Part shown: positions 26,014 through 34,738 of the stretch, piece after piece
How positions within the stretch are numbered: position 1 is the stretch's first letter
Layout of the letters: every line of letters starts with the position of its first letter
Translations under genes and position numbers: made by a program
The notes under the pieces: model-generated
Told to the model about the DNA's origin: nothing
The model's database searches: none
Seen by the model: the letters and a program-made list of their open reading frames with translations, nothing else
NCBI GenBank assembly: GCA_030744435.1
Contig: JASLQO010000024.1
Location: forward strand, 1-64,000
Length of the DNA: 64,000 nt
Direction of reading: 5' to 3'
Source of the DNA: JASLQO01 sp002327525
GTDB taxonomy: Bacteria > Pseudomonadota > Gammaproteobacteria > Pseudomonadales > Azotimanducaceae

Positions 26014-27608
26014 TACTCGGATCCCGCTGTCTCGCCTAGACCTCTGCGCACCGACACCTGCCGATTGATACCGGCTGCCTCGAATTGTTCTATCTGGCCG
26101 CCTGGCCACATCACGACGATTGCCTCAACGCTCGGAGCGCTACCGAGACCGAAGTGCACGGCCGCCTCCCGGCTCGACAGATAGCTGGCCGAGTGCGTTA
26201 CCGGGCGGATCTGCGTGCGGCCCGTACTCAGCATGCTTATCGTTGCCCCGATCGCGTCCCGGTGACCGTCCACGGCGCGCACGCGAAGCCAGTTACCTGT
26301 TGCCCGCGTCACATTGGCGTAGAGTCGGGCGGCGCCGTGTGCGTTTGCCACAACCAGGTCGAGGTCGCCGTCTGCATCGAAATCAGCGGTGGTGAGGCCC
26401 CGGCTGATGCCGACATTGCGGCAGAAATCATCCCCCTCGCAGCGCACGGTAAAATGCGCCCGCCCGGAGTTTTCCATGATCAGGTTCTGTTCGCCGTAGA
26501 TCTGCGGGAACGTGAGCGGCGATTGCGCTACCGATTCCCGGGCGGGTCGGCGTACTCGCCCGTTCGCGATGACGAGGTCCAGGTCACCATCATGTTCGAT
26601 ATCGAGAAACGCGGTGCCGAAGCCGGTGAACGGCATCCCCGGAGGACCAAGGCCGGACGCAATAGTCGCATCCGCCATGGCGCGTGCCTGTGCGCCCACG
26701 CTGACGTACAACGTATTCGATTCACGGTCGATGTGGGTTAGGAAAAGATCAAGCACTTCGTCGTGATTCACGTCACCCACAGCGATGCCCATGCCGGCTT
26801 CCGCTTCGCCAAAGAGGTTGGTCGCAACACCGCGTCGTACACCCTGATCCGTGAATCCACCTTCGCCATCGTTGATCCAGAGATGGTTTGCGGTGCCGTC
26901 GTTGGCGACGAAGATATCCGCGTGTCCGTCCTGATTCAGGTCGTGACATAGTGCGCCGAGCGCGGGCGCACTCAAGGCGCCGATGCCGCTTTCGGTGCTG
27001 ATGTCCGTGAACGTGCCGTCACCCCGGTTTTGGTACAGGCGATCGGGCAGGCTCGGGTAGACGTTGGGTGGACAATAATCCGGCGTACCACCCTCGGTAC
27101 TGCAGCGCTGGTGTGTGTCGGGAACGACGTACCGGGCGACGAAGAGATCCAAATATCCGTCGGTGTCGATGTCGCAAAACGCGGCCGATGACGACCAGCC
27201 AGCGGCTGTGAATCCTGCGTCGAGACTGGTGTCCGTGAATGTTCCGTCGCCGTTGTTTCGCATCAGCCGGTCGCGGTGGACGCGGGTGAGGAACAGATCG
27301 AGGTCCCCGTCATTGTCAATGTCGCCGAGCGCGACGCCCATGCCCTGGCCTTGACTGACCAGTCCCGCGGTCGCGGTAATCTCCTCGTAACGACCGTCTG
27401 CGTTGCGACGAAACAACGCTGCTCCCCGAGGCGGTGAGCCCGCAAAATAGAGATCCAGATCGCCGTCGTTGTCGTAGTCGAACCAGGCCACCCCGGCGCC
27501 CATGATCTCCGGCAGATGGTAGTTACCTGAGCGCTCAGCGGTGTGAACGTAGTGAAGCCCCGAGGAGCGGGTGACATCGACGAAATGTGGCGCGGCTTGC
27601 GCGTGCAA
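26013..27608 (-). CDS. CRTAC1/FG-GAP-VCBS repeat protein with ASPIC/UnbV-type C-terminus
   Basis: At least 531 residues. The body consists of FG-GAP/VCBS calcium-binding repeats with D-x-D-x-D-G-D-L-D loops (WFDYDNDGDLDLYFAG, ALGDIDNDGDLDLF, DINQDG-type loops), forming a beta-propeller. The last 90 residues (NWLRVRAVDGHRDAIGATI, VHFGLGSAPSVEAIVVMWPGG) are the ASPIC/UnbV domain. Such proteins are secreted, function unknown. Start is uncertain: the frame gives TTG at 27608, but the in-frame sequence upstream (about 27610-27670) encodes a signal-peptide-like SFGQYAAACLLIGTLHAQA with no ATG, GTG or TTG before it. It pairs with the downstream TPR gene through a one-base stop-start overlap. Confidence 0.85.
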   Translation of the reverse strand: MHAQAAPHFVDVTRSSGLHYVHTAERSGNYHLPEIMGAGVAWFDYDNDGDLDLYFAGSPPRGAALFRRNADGRYEEITATAGLVSQGQGMGVALGDIDNDGDLDLFLTRVHRDRLMRNNGDGTFTDTSLDAGFTAAGWSSSAAFCDIDTDGYLDLFVARYVVPDTHQRCSTEGGTPDYCPPNVYPSLPDRLYQNRGDGTFTDISTESGIGALSAPALGALCHDLNQDGHADIFVANDGTANHLWINDGEGGFTDQGVRRGVATNLFGEAEAGMGIAVGDVNHDEVLDLFLTHIDRESNTLYVSVGAQARAMADATIASGLGPPGMPFTGFGTAFLDIEHDGDLDLVIANGRVRRPARESVAQSPLTFPQIYGEQNLIMENSGRAHFTVRCEGDDFCRNVGISRGLTTADFDADGDLDLVVANAHGAARLYANVTRATGNWLRVRAVDGHRDAIGATISMLSTGRTQIRPVTHSASYLSSREAAVHFGLGSAPSVEAIVVMWPGGQIEQFEAAGINRQVSVRRGLGETAGSE

Positions 27609-27670
27609 GGTCCCAATGAGCAGGCACGCGGCCGCGTATTGGCCGAACGATGTTGCCTTGCCGATGAGGG

Positions 27671-28663
27671 CTACCGTCGTTTGTGCCAGCTTGGCATCCA
27701 GTTCGGATCGGTCTCGCCGGACTTCTCGAGCTTTCGAGCTGCCTTTAGTACCAGCGGCATCGAGTAATTGCCCTCGTGGCAGGCATACTCGTAGACATCG
27801 TCATCCGTGCGTTTCATGCGCTGGCGGGCGGTGAAGGATACCTCGAAGGTTTCGGGATCGTCGATGGTGTATTCGTACTGAAGCGTTTCCTGATCGAGGC
27901 GCGTGAAGCGCTCCGTCATCACGACGTTTTCGCCTGTACCATATGGGGTGGTGAATGGCTTGAAGTTGGTGGTGGTAACGACGAACGTGTCGCTATCCCA
28001 GGCGCCCGTGGAGAAACCCTTCCAGTAGCGCGTACTGGCAGGCACGCTGCCACCACTCTCGTTGGTCGCAATGACACGGTGATCGTTGACCATCTCGACG
28101 TGGATCGCCACATGACTCTCGGATTGCACTATCTGCATGATGTTGTTGTAGGCACCCGAGCGCATGGGGTTGTTGTTGAACCCGATGATGCAGCGGTCGG
28201 TGAGGCTGCGCATCTCGGGGCCCTCCGGCGAGAGCGCCTGCATCTCGACGTACGGCCGGTTGCGTGCGCGGGCTGTGTCGTTCATCTCCGGCATGCGGCC
28301 GTCCGGCGGGTCGACGATGAGAGAGGTGCGCAGGCTGCCGTCGAATTCGGTGGCAAGCTCGAGGAAACCCGAGTTGTATCCGACGTCCACATCGGCCTGA
28401 CCGTCGAGCCCTTCGCGAACGTCACCTTCGCGAGCGGCGGCCGCCTCGCGGCCCGCGATGATATCCGATTGAATCTTTTCGGCTTCTTCAGCGGTGAGGT
28501 ACTCCTTGTCTTTCCAGCGGTCCGGGCGACTCAGCGGGGTTGCCGTCTTGAAGTCCCAGGTTCCCTGAAGGCTTGGTTTGCCCCAGGGTTTCATCGGTGT
28601 GTCGGCGTACGCTGAGGAGCCGCCGAGCGCAGCGAGCAGGACGAGTAGCAGTAATCGGTTCAT
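27671..28663 (-). CDS. Secreted family protein (paralog 2)
   Basis: About 330 residues from ATG 28663 (GAGG just upstream), with a signal peptide NRLLLLVLLAALGGSSAYA. The mature part opens PWGKPSLQGTWDFKTATPLSRPD. It later has RCIIGFNNNPMRSGAYNNIMQIVQSESHVAI, a DSDTFVVTTTNF segment and VYEYACHEGNYSM near the end. The order of motifs matches the proteins at 1386 and 53115, but this copy lacks the WLGDS motif. Function unknown; the L-x-G-x-W-D/Y start followed by A-x-x-T-P-L-x-R-P is shared. It sits in a minus-strand run of small secreted proteins linked to DUF6152 and to PQQ alcohol dehydrogenase. Confidence 0.8.
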   Translation of the reverse strand: MNRLLLLVLLAALGGSSAYADTPMKPWGKPSLQGTWDFKTATPLSRPDRWKDKEYLTAEEAEKIQSDIIAGREAAAAREGDVREGLDGQADVDVGYNSGFLELATEFDGSLRTSLIVDPPDGRMPEMNDTARARNRPYVEMQALSPEGPEMRSLTDRCIIGFNNNPMRSGAYNNIMQIVQSESHVAIHVEMVNDHRVIATNESGGSVPASTRYWKGFSTGAWDSDTFVVTTTNFKPFTTPYGTGENVVMTERFTRLDQETLQYEYTIDDPETFEVSFTARQRMKRTDDDVYEYACHEGNYSMPLVLKAARKLEKSGETDPNWMPSWHKRR

Positions 28664-28673
28664 CGCAACCTCG

Positions 28674-29540
28674 CTAGTAGAGATTCTTGAGGGTGGGCTG
28701 GGTGCTGTCCGCCCCCTTGCGCAGGTGCCCGTACATAGCATCCTCCGCGAACGGCACACATTTGAATTCCAGCAGACGGGCATTGCTTTCGACACGGCGG
28801 TAGAGCGGCAGCCTGATCGTCCACGGGCGTGTGAATACCTGAGGATCTTCAATGGTCGCCTCGTATTCGATGTGGTTCTCGCCCATGGGCGTGTAGCGTT
28901 CGGTTACCTTCAGCTGATCGCTATGCCAGCTGCCGGTGGCGTCGAACCAGGTGTCAGAAACCTGGTCGGTGACCTCCACCACCAGGGTGTCGCCTTCCCA
29001 GTGTCCCAGCGAATATCCTAGCCAGGAGGGCAGCTCTGCAGTGGTGCCGGGACGGTCGAGATGTACGATGCGGCTGTTGCTGCCCCACTCGTAGGCCATG
29101 AAGATCTTGGTGTCCGACTGCACGATGTGGAAAGGCAGAGGCATGTAGGTTTGTCGTGGAATGCCGGGAATGAAGCACTTTACCGCAGGATCCCAACGGT
29201 TCCATTCACCCCGATAGGCCTCGCGCTGGACTTGCGCCTCCTGGGTATAGGGGATCACGCCGCCTTCGACATAACTGTGACCGGCCGGAATCGCACCGAA
29301 TGCTCCGAGCACGATGGTCGCCGGACCCTTCGCGGCGTGACCACCCTCCAGGTTCCAGTGTGCGGTACCGACGGCCTGCCAGAGACCGTTCAGGTCAGGC
29401 TTCTGCGCTGGTAGGGCTACCGCAGGGTCGTTTTTGGCTTGCTCCTCTGCCGAGCAGCCGGGCAGGCCAAAGAGCAACGCCACGGCGAGCACCGTGAGCG
29501 TGCGCGGAGATCTGGCAAAGAGTTTTAACAATGACATCAC
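28674..29540 (-). CDS. Secreted lipoprotein, distant member of the same family (paralog 3)
   Basis: The 288-residue protein has a lipoprotein signal (LTVLAVALLFGLPGCSAEE). It then reads PDLNGLWQAVGTAHWNLEGG, with KCFIPGIPRQTYMPLPFHIVQSD, SWLGYSLGHWEGDTLVVEVTD and a C-terminal LEFKCVPFAEDAMYGHL. The W-L-G-x-S-x-G-x-W-E-G-D-T-L-V-V core places it with the neighbouring secreted family, in the form common in Acidobacteria. Genes of this type are often found beside DUF6152 proteins, as here, where the DUF6152 stop lies 3 bp before its start. Function unknown. Confidence 0.8.
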   Translation of the reverse strand: MMSLLKLFARSPRTLTVLAVALLFGLPGCSAEEQAKNDPAVALPAQKPDLNGLWQAVGTAHWNLEGGHAAKGPATIVLGAFGAIPAGHSYVEGGVIPYTQEAQVQREAYRGEWNRWDPAVKCFIPGIPRQTYMPLPFHIVQSDTKIFMAYEWGSNSRIVHLDRPGTTAELPSWLGYSLGHWEGDTLVVEVTDQVSDTWFDATGSWHSDQLKVTERYTPMGENHIEYEATIEDPQVFTRPWTIRLPLYRRVESNARLLEFKCVPFAEDAMYGHLRKGADSTQPTLKNLY

Positions 29541-29543
29541 CTG

Positions 29544-30020
29544 CTACTGCTCCGGCAGCGCCTGGTCGACGCTGCGTTCGTTCGGGTCGGCGCCGTCTCG
29601 CGGTGCCCCGGTGCCGCTCGAACCCATGAACAGACGCTGGCCACCAGGAAAAGTGATGTCGCGGCCGCTACCGCGGCACTTGGGTTCGCAATCCGGATCC
29701 TTGCTCTGGTAGCCGCGCACCACGATCTGAGCGCCCACCGTTAGCGCCTTGCGGGTGAGTCCCGCGCGCAACAGTGAGTTGGGCGTTCCGCCTTCCATCA
29801 TCCAGGGTACCACTGTGCCATCGTCCTGCGGCACGTCCACGTGTATCCAGCTGTGCGGATTGATCCATTCGATTTTCACCACCTTGCCCTGCACCAGAAA
29901 AGGTCGGTTTGCGTCGAATTCCGACGAGAACGCGTGGTGTGCGTGGACGCCCGGCGGCAACATGGCTAATCCAGAGGTCAGTGCGATCAGGCTGATGAAG
30001 CAGCGATCAGCGCGCGTCAT
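29544..30020 (-). CDS. DUF6152 secreted protein
   Basis: The 158-residue protein begins at ATG 30020, placed 7 bases after GAGGAG; an ATG at 30035 overlaps that ribosome-binding site and is unlikely. A signal peptide ends at VHA, followed by HHAFSSEFDANRPFLVQGKVVKIEWINPHSWIHVDV. This is the defining pattern of DUF6152 (HH-x-F, then a small OB-like beta domain with W-x-N-P-H). Function unknown. It is tightly spaced with the secreted lipoprotein gene that follows (3 bp), making an operon. Confidence 0.88.
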   Translation of the reverse strand: MTRADRCFISLIALTSGLAMLPPGVHAHHAFSSEFDANRPFLVQGKVVKIEWINPHSWIHVDVPQDDGTVVPWMMEGGTPNSLLRAGLTRKALTVGAQIVVRGYQSKDPDCEPKCRGSGRDITFPGGQRLFMGSSGTGAPRDGADPNERSVDQALPEQ

Positions 30021-30101
30021 GGTGATTCTCCTCATGTTGTCGTCGTTTCTCTAATCGTACCGTGAAATCGATTTCCGCGCGGATCGGGGAGCGCGCTCCA
30101 T

Positions 30102-31136
30102 TCAGTCCGGATGATCCAGCCGGTGATAGATCCGATCGATCGACAGCTGGCTGGCACCAACCTCGCTCACAGGAATCTCCGTATGATTGGTGAGATCGAT
30201 GGTTCGGGCGGCGGTCTGCGCATCGATTCCCCGGGCATGCATGGCCGCCGCTTTGGCCCATAGATCGCGGTAGAACTCCTGCACCAGATCGATGCGCCGC
30301 AGATCGGTAACCGGGAACCCGTGCCCGGGCACGAACACGTCGAAATCGAGCGCTTTCAGGTTGTCGAGGGTCTGAGGCCACTCGTCCACGAAGCCGTCGC
30401 CGAGGTATGAAGGGCCCGCGAACGCGACGTCACCGGTGAACACCAGTCGGTCCTCAGGAAAGTACACGACAACGTCGCCGCCGGTGTGCGCGCGTCCTAG
30501 GAAGATGATCTGAATTTCACGCATCCCGCGGTAGAGCGTCATCCGTTCACTGAGCGTGATGGTGGGCGGGACCGGGTCGATTTCATCGAAATCTCCGACG
30601 TGAGCGGTGAAGAGCTCGAGGTAGGTTTCCAGTTCCTGTTTGCGCTTGGGATCCGTCGTACTGGCGATACCTTCTTTGACGCGGCGCAGAATATCGTCGT
30701 TGCCTTTTAGGCCGTTTACATACGTGGGTTCGTCCAGGGGCGCGGTGGCCAGCCTGGTGTAGGTGAATTCATGCCCGATTATTGGAATACCGTCGAATTC
30801 CTGATTGCCGTGGGCGTGGTCCCAGTGGTGATGGGAATTGATGAGCGCCGTAATCGGTTTGGGCGTCAGCACTTTGATCGCGGCGATGAGGTCGCGGGCC
30901 TTCGACGGTGTCACATGCGAGTCCACTACCACAACATCGTCGTCATTGACGATCACCAGCGAATTGCTGTTAAACACGGGTGCCGTCCCCTGGGCGAGCC
31001 AGATGTCGTTGCGCACTTCGGTAAACCTGTGGGTATCGGTTTCGAGCACATCGGCTTCGCCGGCCGCTGCCCAGATGGATGGCAGGGCTGACAGCGCAGC
31101 GCATAGCAGCGCTCCCCGCAGAGTTCGGTATGTCAT
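30102..31136 (-). CDS. Metallo-beta-lactamase-fold hydrolase, secreted
   Basis: The 344-residue protein has a signal peptide (RGALLCAALSALPSIWAAAG) and a beta-lactamase-like fold: VVVDSHVTPSKARDLI, then the metal motif SHHHWDHAHGN (H-x-H-x-D-H), RAHTGGDVVVYFPEDRLVFTGDVAF with the bridging aspartate, and a final PGHGFPV histidine. Such periplasmic proteins appear beside PQQ alcohol dehydrogenases and may hydrolyse lactones or esters produced by them; the exact substrate is unknown. It ends about 80 bp before the DUF6152 gene and starts 12 bp after the quinohemoprotein gene, so all are probably cotranscribed. Confidence 0.88.
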   Translation of the reverse strand: MTYRTLRGALLCAALSALPSIWAAAGEADVLETDTHRFTEVRNDIWLAQGTAPVFNSNSLVIVNDDDVVVVDSHVTPSKARDLIAAIKVLTPKPITALINSHHHWDHAHGNQEFDGIPIIGHEFTYTRLATAPLDEPTYVNGLKGNDDILRRVKEGIASTTDPKRKQELETYLELFTAHVGDFDEIDPVPPTITLSERMTLYRGMREIQIIFLGRAHTGGDVVVYFPEDRLVFTGDVAFAGPSYLGDGFVDEWPQTLDNLKALDFDVFVPGHGFPVTDLRRIDLVQEFYRDLWAKAAAMHARGIDAQTAARTIDLTNHTEIPVSEVGASQLSIDRIYHRLDHPD

Positions 31137-31148
31137 TCGTCTCTCCTG

Positions 31149-33329
31149 TTATTCCCCGGAATTCGCACCCTCGTGTTCGTGTGCTGCACGCCTGGCACCA
31201 GCACGCCGCCGTGAATCCTGAAAATCCCGCAACTGGTTTGCCTGTATGACCAGGAAGTCGCGGATGGCGTCCGCATCGGCTTCATCCAGCGTACCCGAAA
31301 AGCCCGGCATGCCGACATCTTCACGCATCCCTTCGAGAACGATGGCGTTGTATTGCGCGTGAGTCGCTTGTGTCATTGCCCGCAGATCGGGTGCCGGCGC
31401 GGTGGCAACGATGGATGGTATGCCGATACCGCGGTGACACGTGGCGCAGTGCATGTGGTACAGCGAATCTCCCTCGGTATAGGACTCTACGGTGACTTCC
31501 ACCTCTGGTTGTGGCGGAATCTCCAGCTCGGTGACTTCCTCGACGTCCATTTGCTGTGTGCCACCCAGCTTGAAGACGAGTAGCGTACCCGGCAGATCGA
31601 TCGACCGGTTGCCGGTGATCATGGTTGCAAGGTACTGCACGTCGTCGATCTGGTAGCTGATCAACGAGGAAGAAAAACTGCCCACTGCGTCGAAGCGCCA
31701 GATCGGCTGCCCGCTCTCGGTACTGCGTGCGACGAACTGCCCGTTTCCTTCCCCCTGAAACAGCAGCCCAGTGGTGGTAGCGAGTACGCCGCCGTTGAAG
31801 ACGGAGTCGAGCCGGTGGCGCCATTCGTATCGACCGGTTAGCGGGTCGAATGCGCCGAGAAATCCCACCGATTCCGGTCGCGGATCTGCCTGCTCGATCA
31901 GTTTGCGGCGGTACTCTCCCTCGCCCCAGCCGAGGCTCAGGCCCCGCTCGCGAATCTCGTAGATACCGGTCTTCACAAAGGTCTCATCCAGCGAATAAAA
32001 ATTGGCGTAGTCGTGGTAGTAGAAATACATCAGGCCTTTCGACTGATCCCAGGACTGCGGTTCCCAGTTGTGAGCACCGGCGTTGGCCGGCAGTATCCAC
32101 TGCGGTTTGTCCTCGTAACGCACGGCCGGGTTCTCTACCGGCCGAGCGGTCTCGATGTCGATGTGGGTCGCCCACGTGATGCCCTCGGTATACGGGTGTG
32201 CCCGCAACAGTTTGCCGCTGCTGCGATCGAGCACGTAGAAGAAGCCGTTCTTCGGCGCCTGCAGCAGCACCTTGCGTTCAAAACCGTCGACCTCAAGTTC
32301 GCCGAGCGTGATGTCCATTGCCGCGCTGTAGTCCCAGTTGTCGCCAGGTACCGTCTGGTAGTACCAGTTCATGCGGCCGGTATCGACGTCCACCGAGACG
32401 ATCGCGGTAAGAAACAGGTCATCGCCGCGTCCCGGTGAACGGATGTCACGCGGCCAGGGTGCGCCGTTGCCCACACCGATGTACAGGCTGTTGAAATCCT
32501 CATCGTAGACCAGTGAGTTCCAGGCAGTGCCGCCACCGCCGTATTTCCACCATTCGCCACCCCATGTCTTTGCGGCCATCTCCATTTCGGGGTGTTCGAA
32601 CGGCTCGTTCGGATCACCCGGAACCAGGTAGAAACGCCACGCGACCTCACCCGTATCGGTGTCGTACGCGGTGACGTAGCCGCGTCGGTGCCCGGATTCG
32701 GAACTGCCCTGGCCGATGAATACCTTTCCTGCCGCCGCGCGCGGTGCTCCCGTGACGTTGAAGCGGCCGAGCGCAGAGGGATGCCAGGTGTCGACGTCCC
32801 AGACCTTCTCACCCGTCCCAGCGTTGATGGCGAGCAGCCGCCCATCGAAAGTGCCGACGAACACTTTGCCCTCGTAGACGGCCACCCCCCGATTGTGAGC
32901 AGGTCCGCAGCAGGCCAACTTGACGTAGCCGCGATCCACTTGCGGATCGTATGACCAGATTTCGTCCCCGCTCACGGCGTCGAGTGCATACACCACACTC
33001 CAGCCATTGGTCACGTACATCACTCCATCCACGACCAGCGGCGTACCCTGCATGCGCATGTTCCAGTCGCCGATGGGTTTGCTCCACGCGAGGCCGAGGT
33101 CGGCGACATTGTCCGGCGTGATCTGCGTGAGGTTGGAAAAGCGCTGTTCCTTGTAGGTCTGACCGTAGGTCAGCCAACTACCGGGCTCGCTGGCGGAGGC
33201 TGCGATGATACGCGCGTCGTCGACGGCACCCGCCTGGGCGGGCACTGCGGGGGGTGTACCGGCATCACAACCAGCGAGCGCGACCAGCGCAACACTGACA
33301 CCGCATATTCGTCGAATGGTGTGTTGCAT
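31149..33329 (-). CDS. Quinohemoprotein alcohol dehydrogenase (PQQ, methanol/ethanol family)
   Basis: The 726-residue protein has a lipoprotein-like signal ending VALAGC and begins WLTYGQTYKEQRFSNLTQITPDNV. The propeller carries the rare vicinal disulfide cysteines (LACCGPAHNRGVAVYEGKVF) of PQQ alcohol dehydrogenases, and WDYSAAMD in the active-site region. A C-terminal cytochrome c domain has CATCH at 628-632 and a distal MPGF methionine. It oxidises primary alcohols or aldehydes in the periplasm and passes electrons through heme c. It heads a minus-strand operon with the MBL-fold hydrolase and DUF6152. The C-terminal 25 residues are charged and rich in histidine and arginine. Confidence 0.9.
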   Translation of the reverse strand: MQHTIRRICGVSVALVALAGCDAGTPPAVPAQAGAVDDARIIAASASEPGSWLTYGQTYKEQRFSNLTQITPDNVADLGLAWSKPIGDWNMRMQGTPLVVDGVMYVTNGWSVVYALDAVSGDEIWSYDPQVDRGYVKLACCGPAHNRGVAVYEGKVFVGTFDGRLLAINAGTGEKVWDVDTWHPSALGRFNVTGAPRAAAGKVFIGQGSSESGHRRGYVTAYDTDTGEVAWRFYLVPGDPNEPFEHPEMEMAAKTWGGEWWKYGGGGTAWNSLVYDEDFNSLYIGVGNGAPWPRDIRSPGRGDDLFLTAIVSVDVDTGRMNWYYQTVPGDNWDYSAAMDITLGELEVDGFERKVLLQAPKNGFFYVLDRSSGKLLRAHPYTEGITWATHIDIETARPVENPAVRYEDKPQWILPANAGAHNWEPQSWDQSKGLMYFYYHDYANFYSLDETFVKTGIYEIRERGLSLGWGEGEYRRKLIEQADPRPESVGFLGAFDPLTGRYEWRHRLDSVFNGGVLATTTGLLFQGEGNGQFVARSTESGQPIWRFDAVGSFSSSLISYQIDDVQYLATMITGNRSIDLPGTLLVFKLGGTQQMDVEEVTELEIPPQPEVEVTVESYTEGDSLYHMHCATCHRGIGIPSIVATAPAPDLRAMTQATHAQYNAIVLEGMREDVGMPGFSGTLDEADADAIRDFLVIQANQLRDFQDSRRRAGARRAAHEHEGANSGE

Positions 33330-33362
33330 AACCTCCCCGGTTCTAGGCTTGTGCGCGGCCCA

Positions 33363-34094
33363 CTAGTGCCCCAGATTTCTTCTGAACAGATCATGCACCC
33401 GCTCCCAGTGCCTTTCGGAAGCATCGCGGTTGTATCGTTCTCCTCCGGGGGGGGCGAAACCGTGTAGTGCGCCTTCCATGAATTCGATTCGATAGTTGAT
33501 TCCCGCTTCGGTCATGGCGTTGTCCATGATCTGCATCTCTTCGGCGGTAGCCGTCGGATCGTTGTCCGCCCAGCCGAAGTAGACTTCCGCCCTGATCGCG
33601 TCTATCTGAGTGTGCGGTGAGTCCTCTTTGTCGGTGACGACCCATGCACCATGAACGGAAGCGATGGCCGCCACCCGGTCTGGCATGGCCTGTGCCAACG
33701 CCATCACCAGCGGCCCGCTCATACAGAAACCGACGGCACCAATCTTGGCGTTCGTTTCAGCCTTTTCATTGTTTGCTGCGAAAGCGAGCATGGCTTCGGC
33801 GTCACCGATGATGCCATCTCGCGTGACGCCCTGCATGAGTTCGCGACGTTCGTGCATGTCCTCGTCGCTCGCGCCGAACTCGCGGTAGGGGCTCGCCCGG
33901 TAGTAGAGGAAAGGCAGTAGAACGTAGTATCCGGCGCTGGCCAGCCTCGATGCCATGTCCTTCAGTGCTGGCCGTATGCTCGGTGCATCCATCAGGTACA
34001 GCACCACCGGGTACGGGCCGCCTTCCTCGGGATGAAACTCGAACGTCGTCATGCTTCCGTCACGGGTTTCGATTTCGACCTGTCGTTCGATCAT
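33363..34094 (-). CDS. Dienelactone hydrolase family protein
   Basis: The 243-residue protein starts at ATG 34094, behind a GGAG. A longer in-frame extension to 34682 is not part of it; that stretch is a decayed DedA region. It has the alpha/beta hydrolase form IERQVEIETRDGSMTTFEFHP, PFLYYRASPYREF, the nucleophile elbow GFCMSG with C124, an aspartate in FGWADNDPTAT and the histidine LHGFAPP. These form the Cys-His-Asp triad of dienelactone hydrolases. Such enzymes open lactones in aromatic catabolism or act as general esterases. The neighbouring quinoprotein operon is on the same strand. Confidence 0.9.
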   Translation of the reverse strand: MIERQVEIETRDGSMTTFEFHPEEGGPYPVVLYLMDAPSIRPALKDMASRLASAGYYVLLPFLYYRASPYREFGASDEDMHERRELMQGVTRDGIIGDAEAMLAFAANNEKAETNAKIGAVGFCMSGPLVMALAQAMPDRVAAIASVHGAWVVTDKEDSPHTQIDAIRAEVYFGWADNDPTATAEEMQIMDNAMTEAGINYRIEFMEGALHGFAPPGGERYNRDASERHWERVHDLFRRNLGH

Positions 34095-34529
34095 CTGGTT
34101 TCTCCTGCCCTTGTGCGTTGTCGGTGGGTTTCGGGTCGTGGGAAGAAGAATACCTCGAAATCCGCAGTTGGGGGCCCGTGCATCATAGTGGTCGGTTATC
34201 TCGATGCCCCGTTCTATTCTCGAAGCAGCAATGACTATTTCGCTAGCCGTCCCTCGATGTAATTGTTGATGAGTTCGTGATAGCGCCGAATGCGTGTCTC
34301 CGGCTTCGCGAGATACACGCTCTTGAAGCCGCGTGAACGAAATCCGCGTTGTTTGCGTGACGAACACTCGAACATCGTCTTCGATGGCAGGGTCGATGAA
34401 GGCGCCGCTCTCAAATACGAGCAAGCTGCGTTGTACTTCCGCGGTGCCGCCCATGTCGCGCTCGGTTCCGTTCTCGAGCGATGCGGGACTTGTATACCAC
34501 CGGTTGTCGAATAGGCGTTGCTCCGGGTC
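34095..34529. other. Decayed region, no intact gene
   Basis: About 435 bp upstream of the dienelactone hydrolase gene with open frames but no complete gene. On the minus strand, frames here resemble joined fragments. One near 34235-34330 reads YLAKPETRIRRYHELINNYIEG, faintly like the end of YdeI-type proteins (AKRPETRARRI), but I would not name it. The upstream end joins the DedA remnant. Confidence 0.35.
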
Positions 34530-34682
34530 CGTGGGATGAGGCCTCGCCCACAGCCAGCACCATGGGTAAGGCCGGAACCGGCAATGCGAGCTGATCCAGG
34601 AAGACCCAGGAAGACCCAGGAAGACCCAGAACAGCACAATCCAGTACCCATGCTTGATGATCTGTTCGACGAGAGTTTCCAT
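34530..34682 (-). pseudogene. DedA-family membrane protein, N-terminal remnant with frameshifting repeat
   Basis: The minus strand begins METLVEQIIKHGYWIVLFWV, the recognisable N-terminus of DedA-family membrane proteins. It resumes in another frame as FLDQLALPVPALPMVLAVG, the conserved first helix with P-x-P. Between the two parts a 10-bp unit occurs three times (34601-34630). Two extra copies add 20 bp and shift the frame. After AVG the DedA homology ends. The rest of the gene (normally about 200 residues) is missing, so this is a dead fragment. Confidence 0.75.
34601..34630 (+). repeat. Three copies of a 10-bp unit inside the DedA remnant
   Basis: The unit AAGACCCAGG is present at 34601-34610 and 34611-34620, with a third copy differing in its last base (34621-34630). 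Half a copy (CCAGG) precedes it. On the coding strand it duplicates codons for WVFL. The expansion by 20 bp breaks the reading frame. This is consistent with slipped-strand replication. Confidence 0.75.
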
Positions 34683-34738
34683 ATGCGCACGCTAGTAACG
34701 GGACCCGGCGGAGTCTGACGACAGGGTGAATCGCTGGT

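Noticed and set aside
33363..34682. 439-residue dienelactone hydrolase with a long N-terminal extension
   Set aside because: The extension joins a DedA fragment and unrelated sequence; ATG 34094 has a ribosome-binding site and gives the normal family length.
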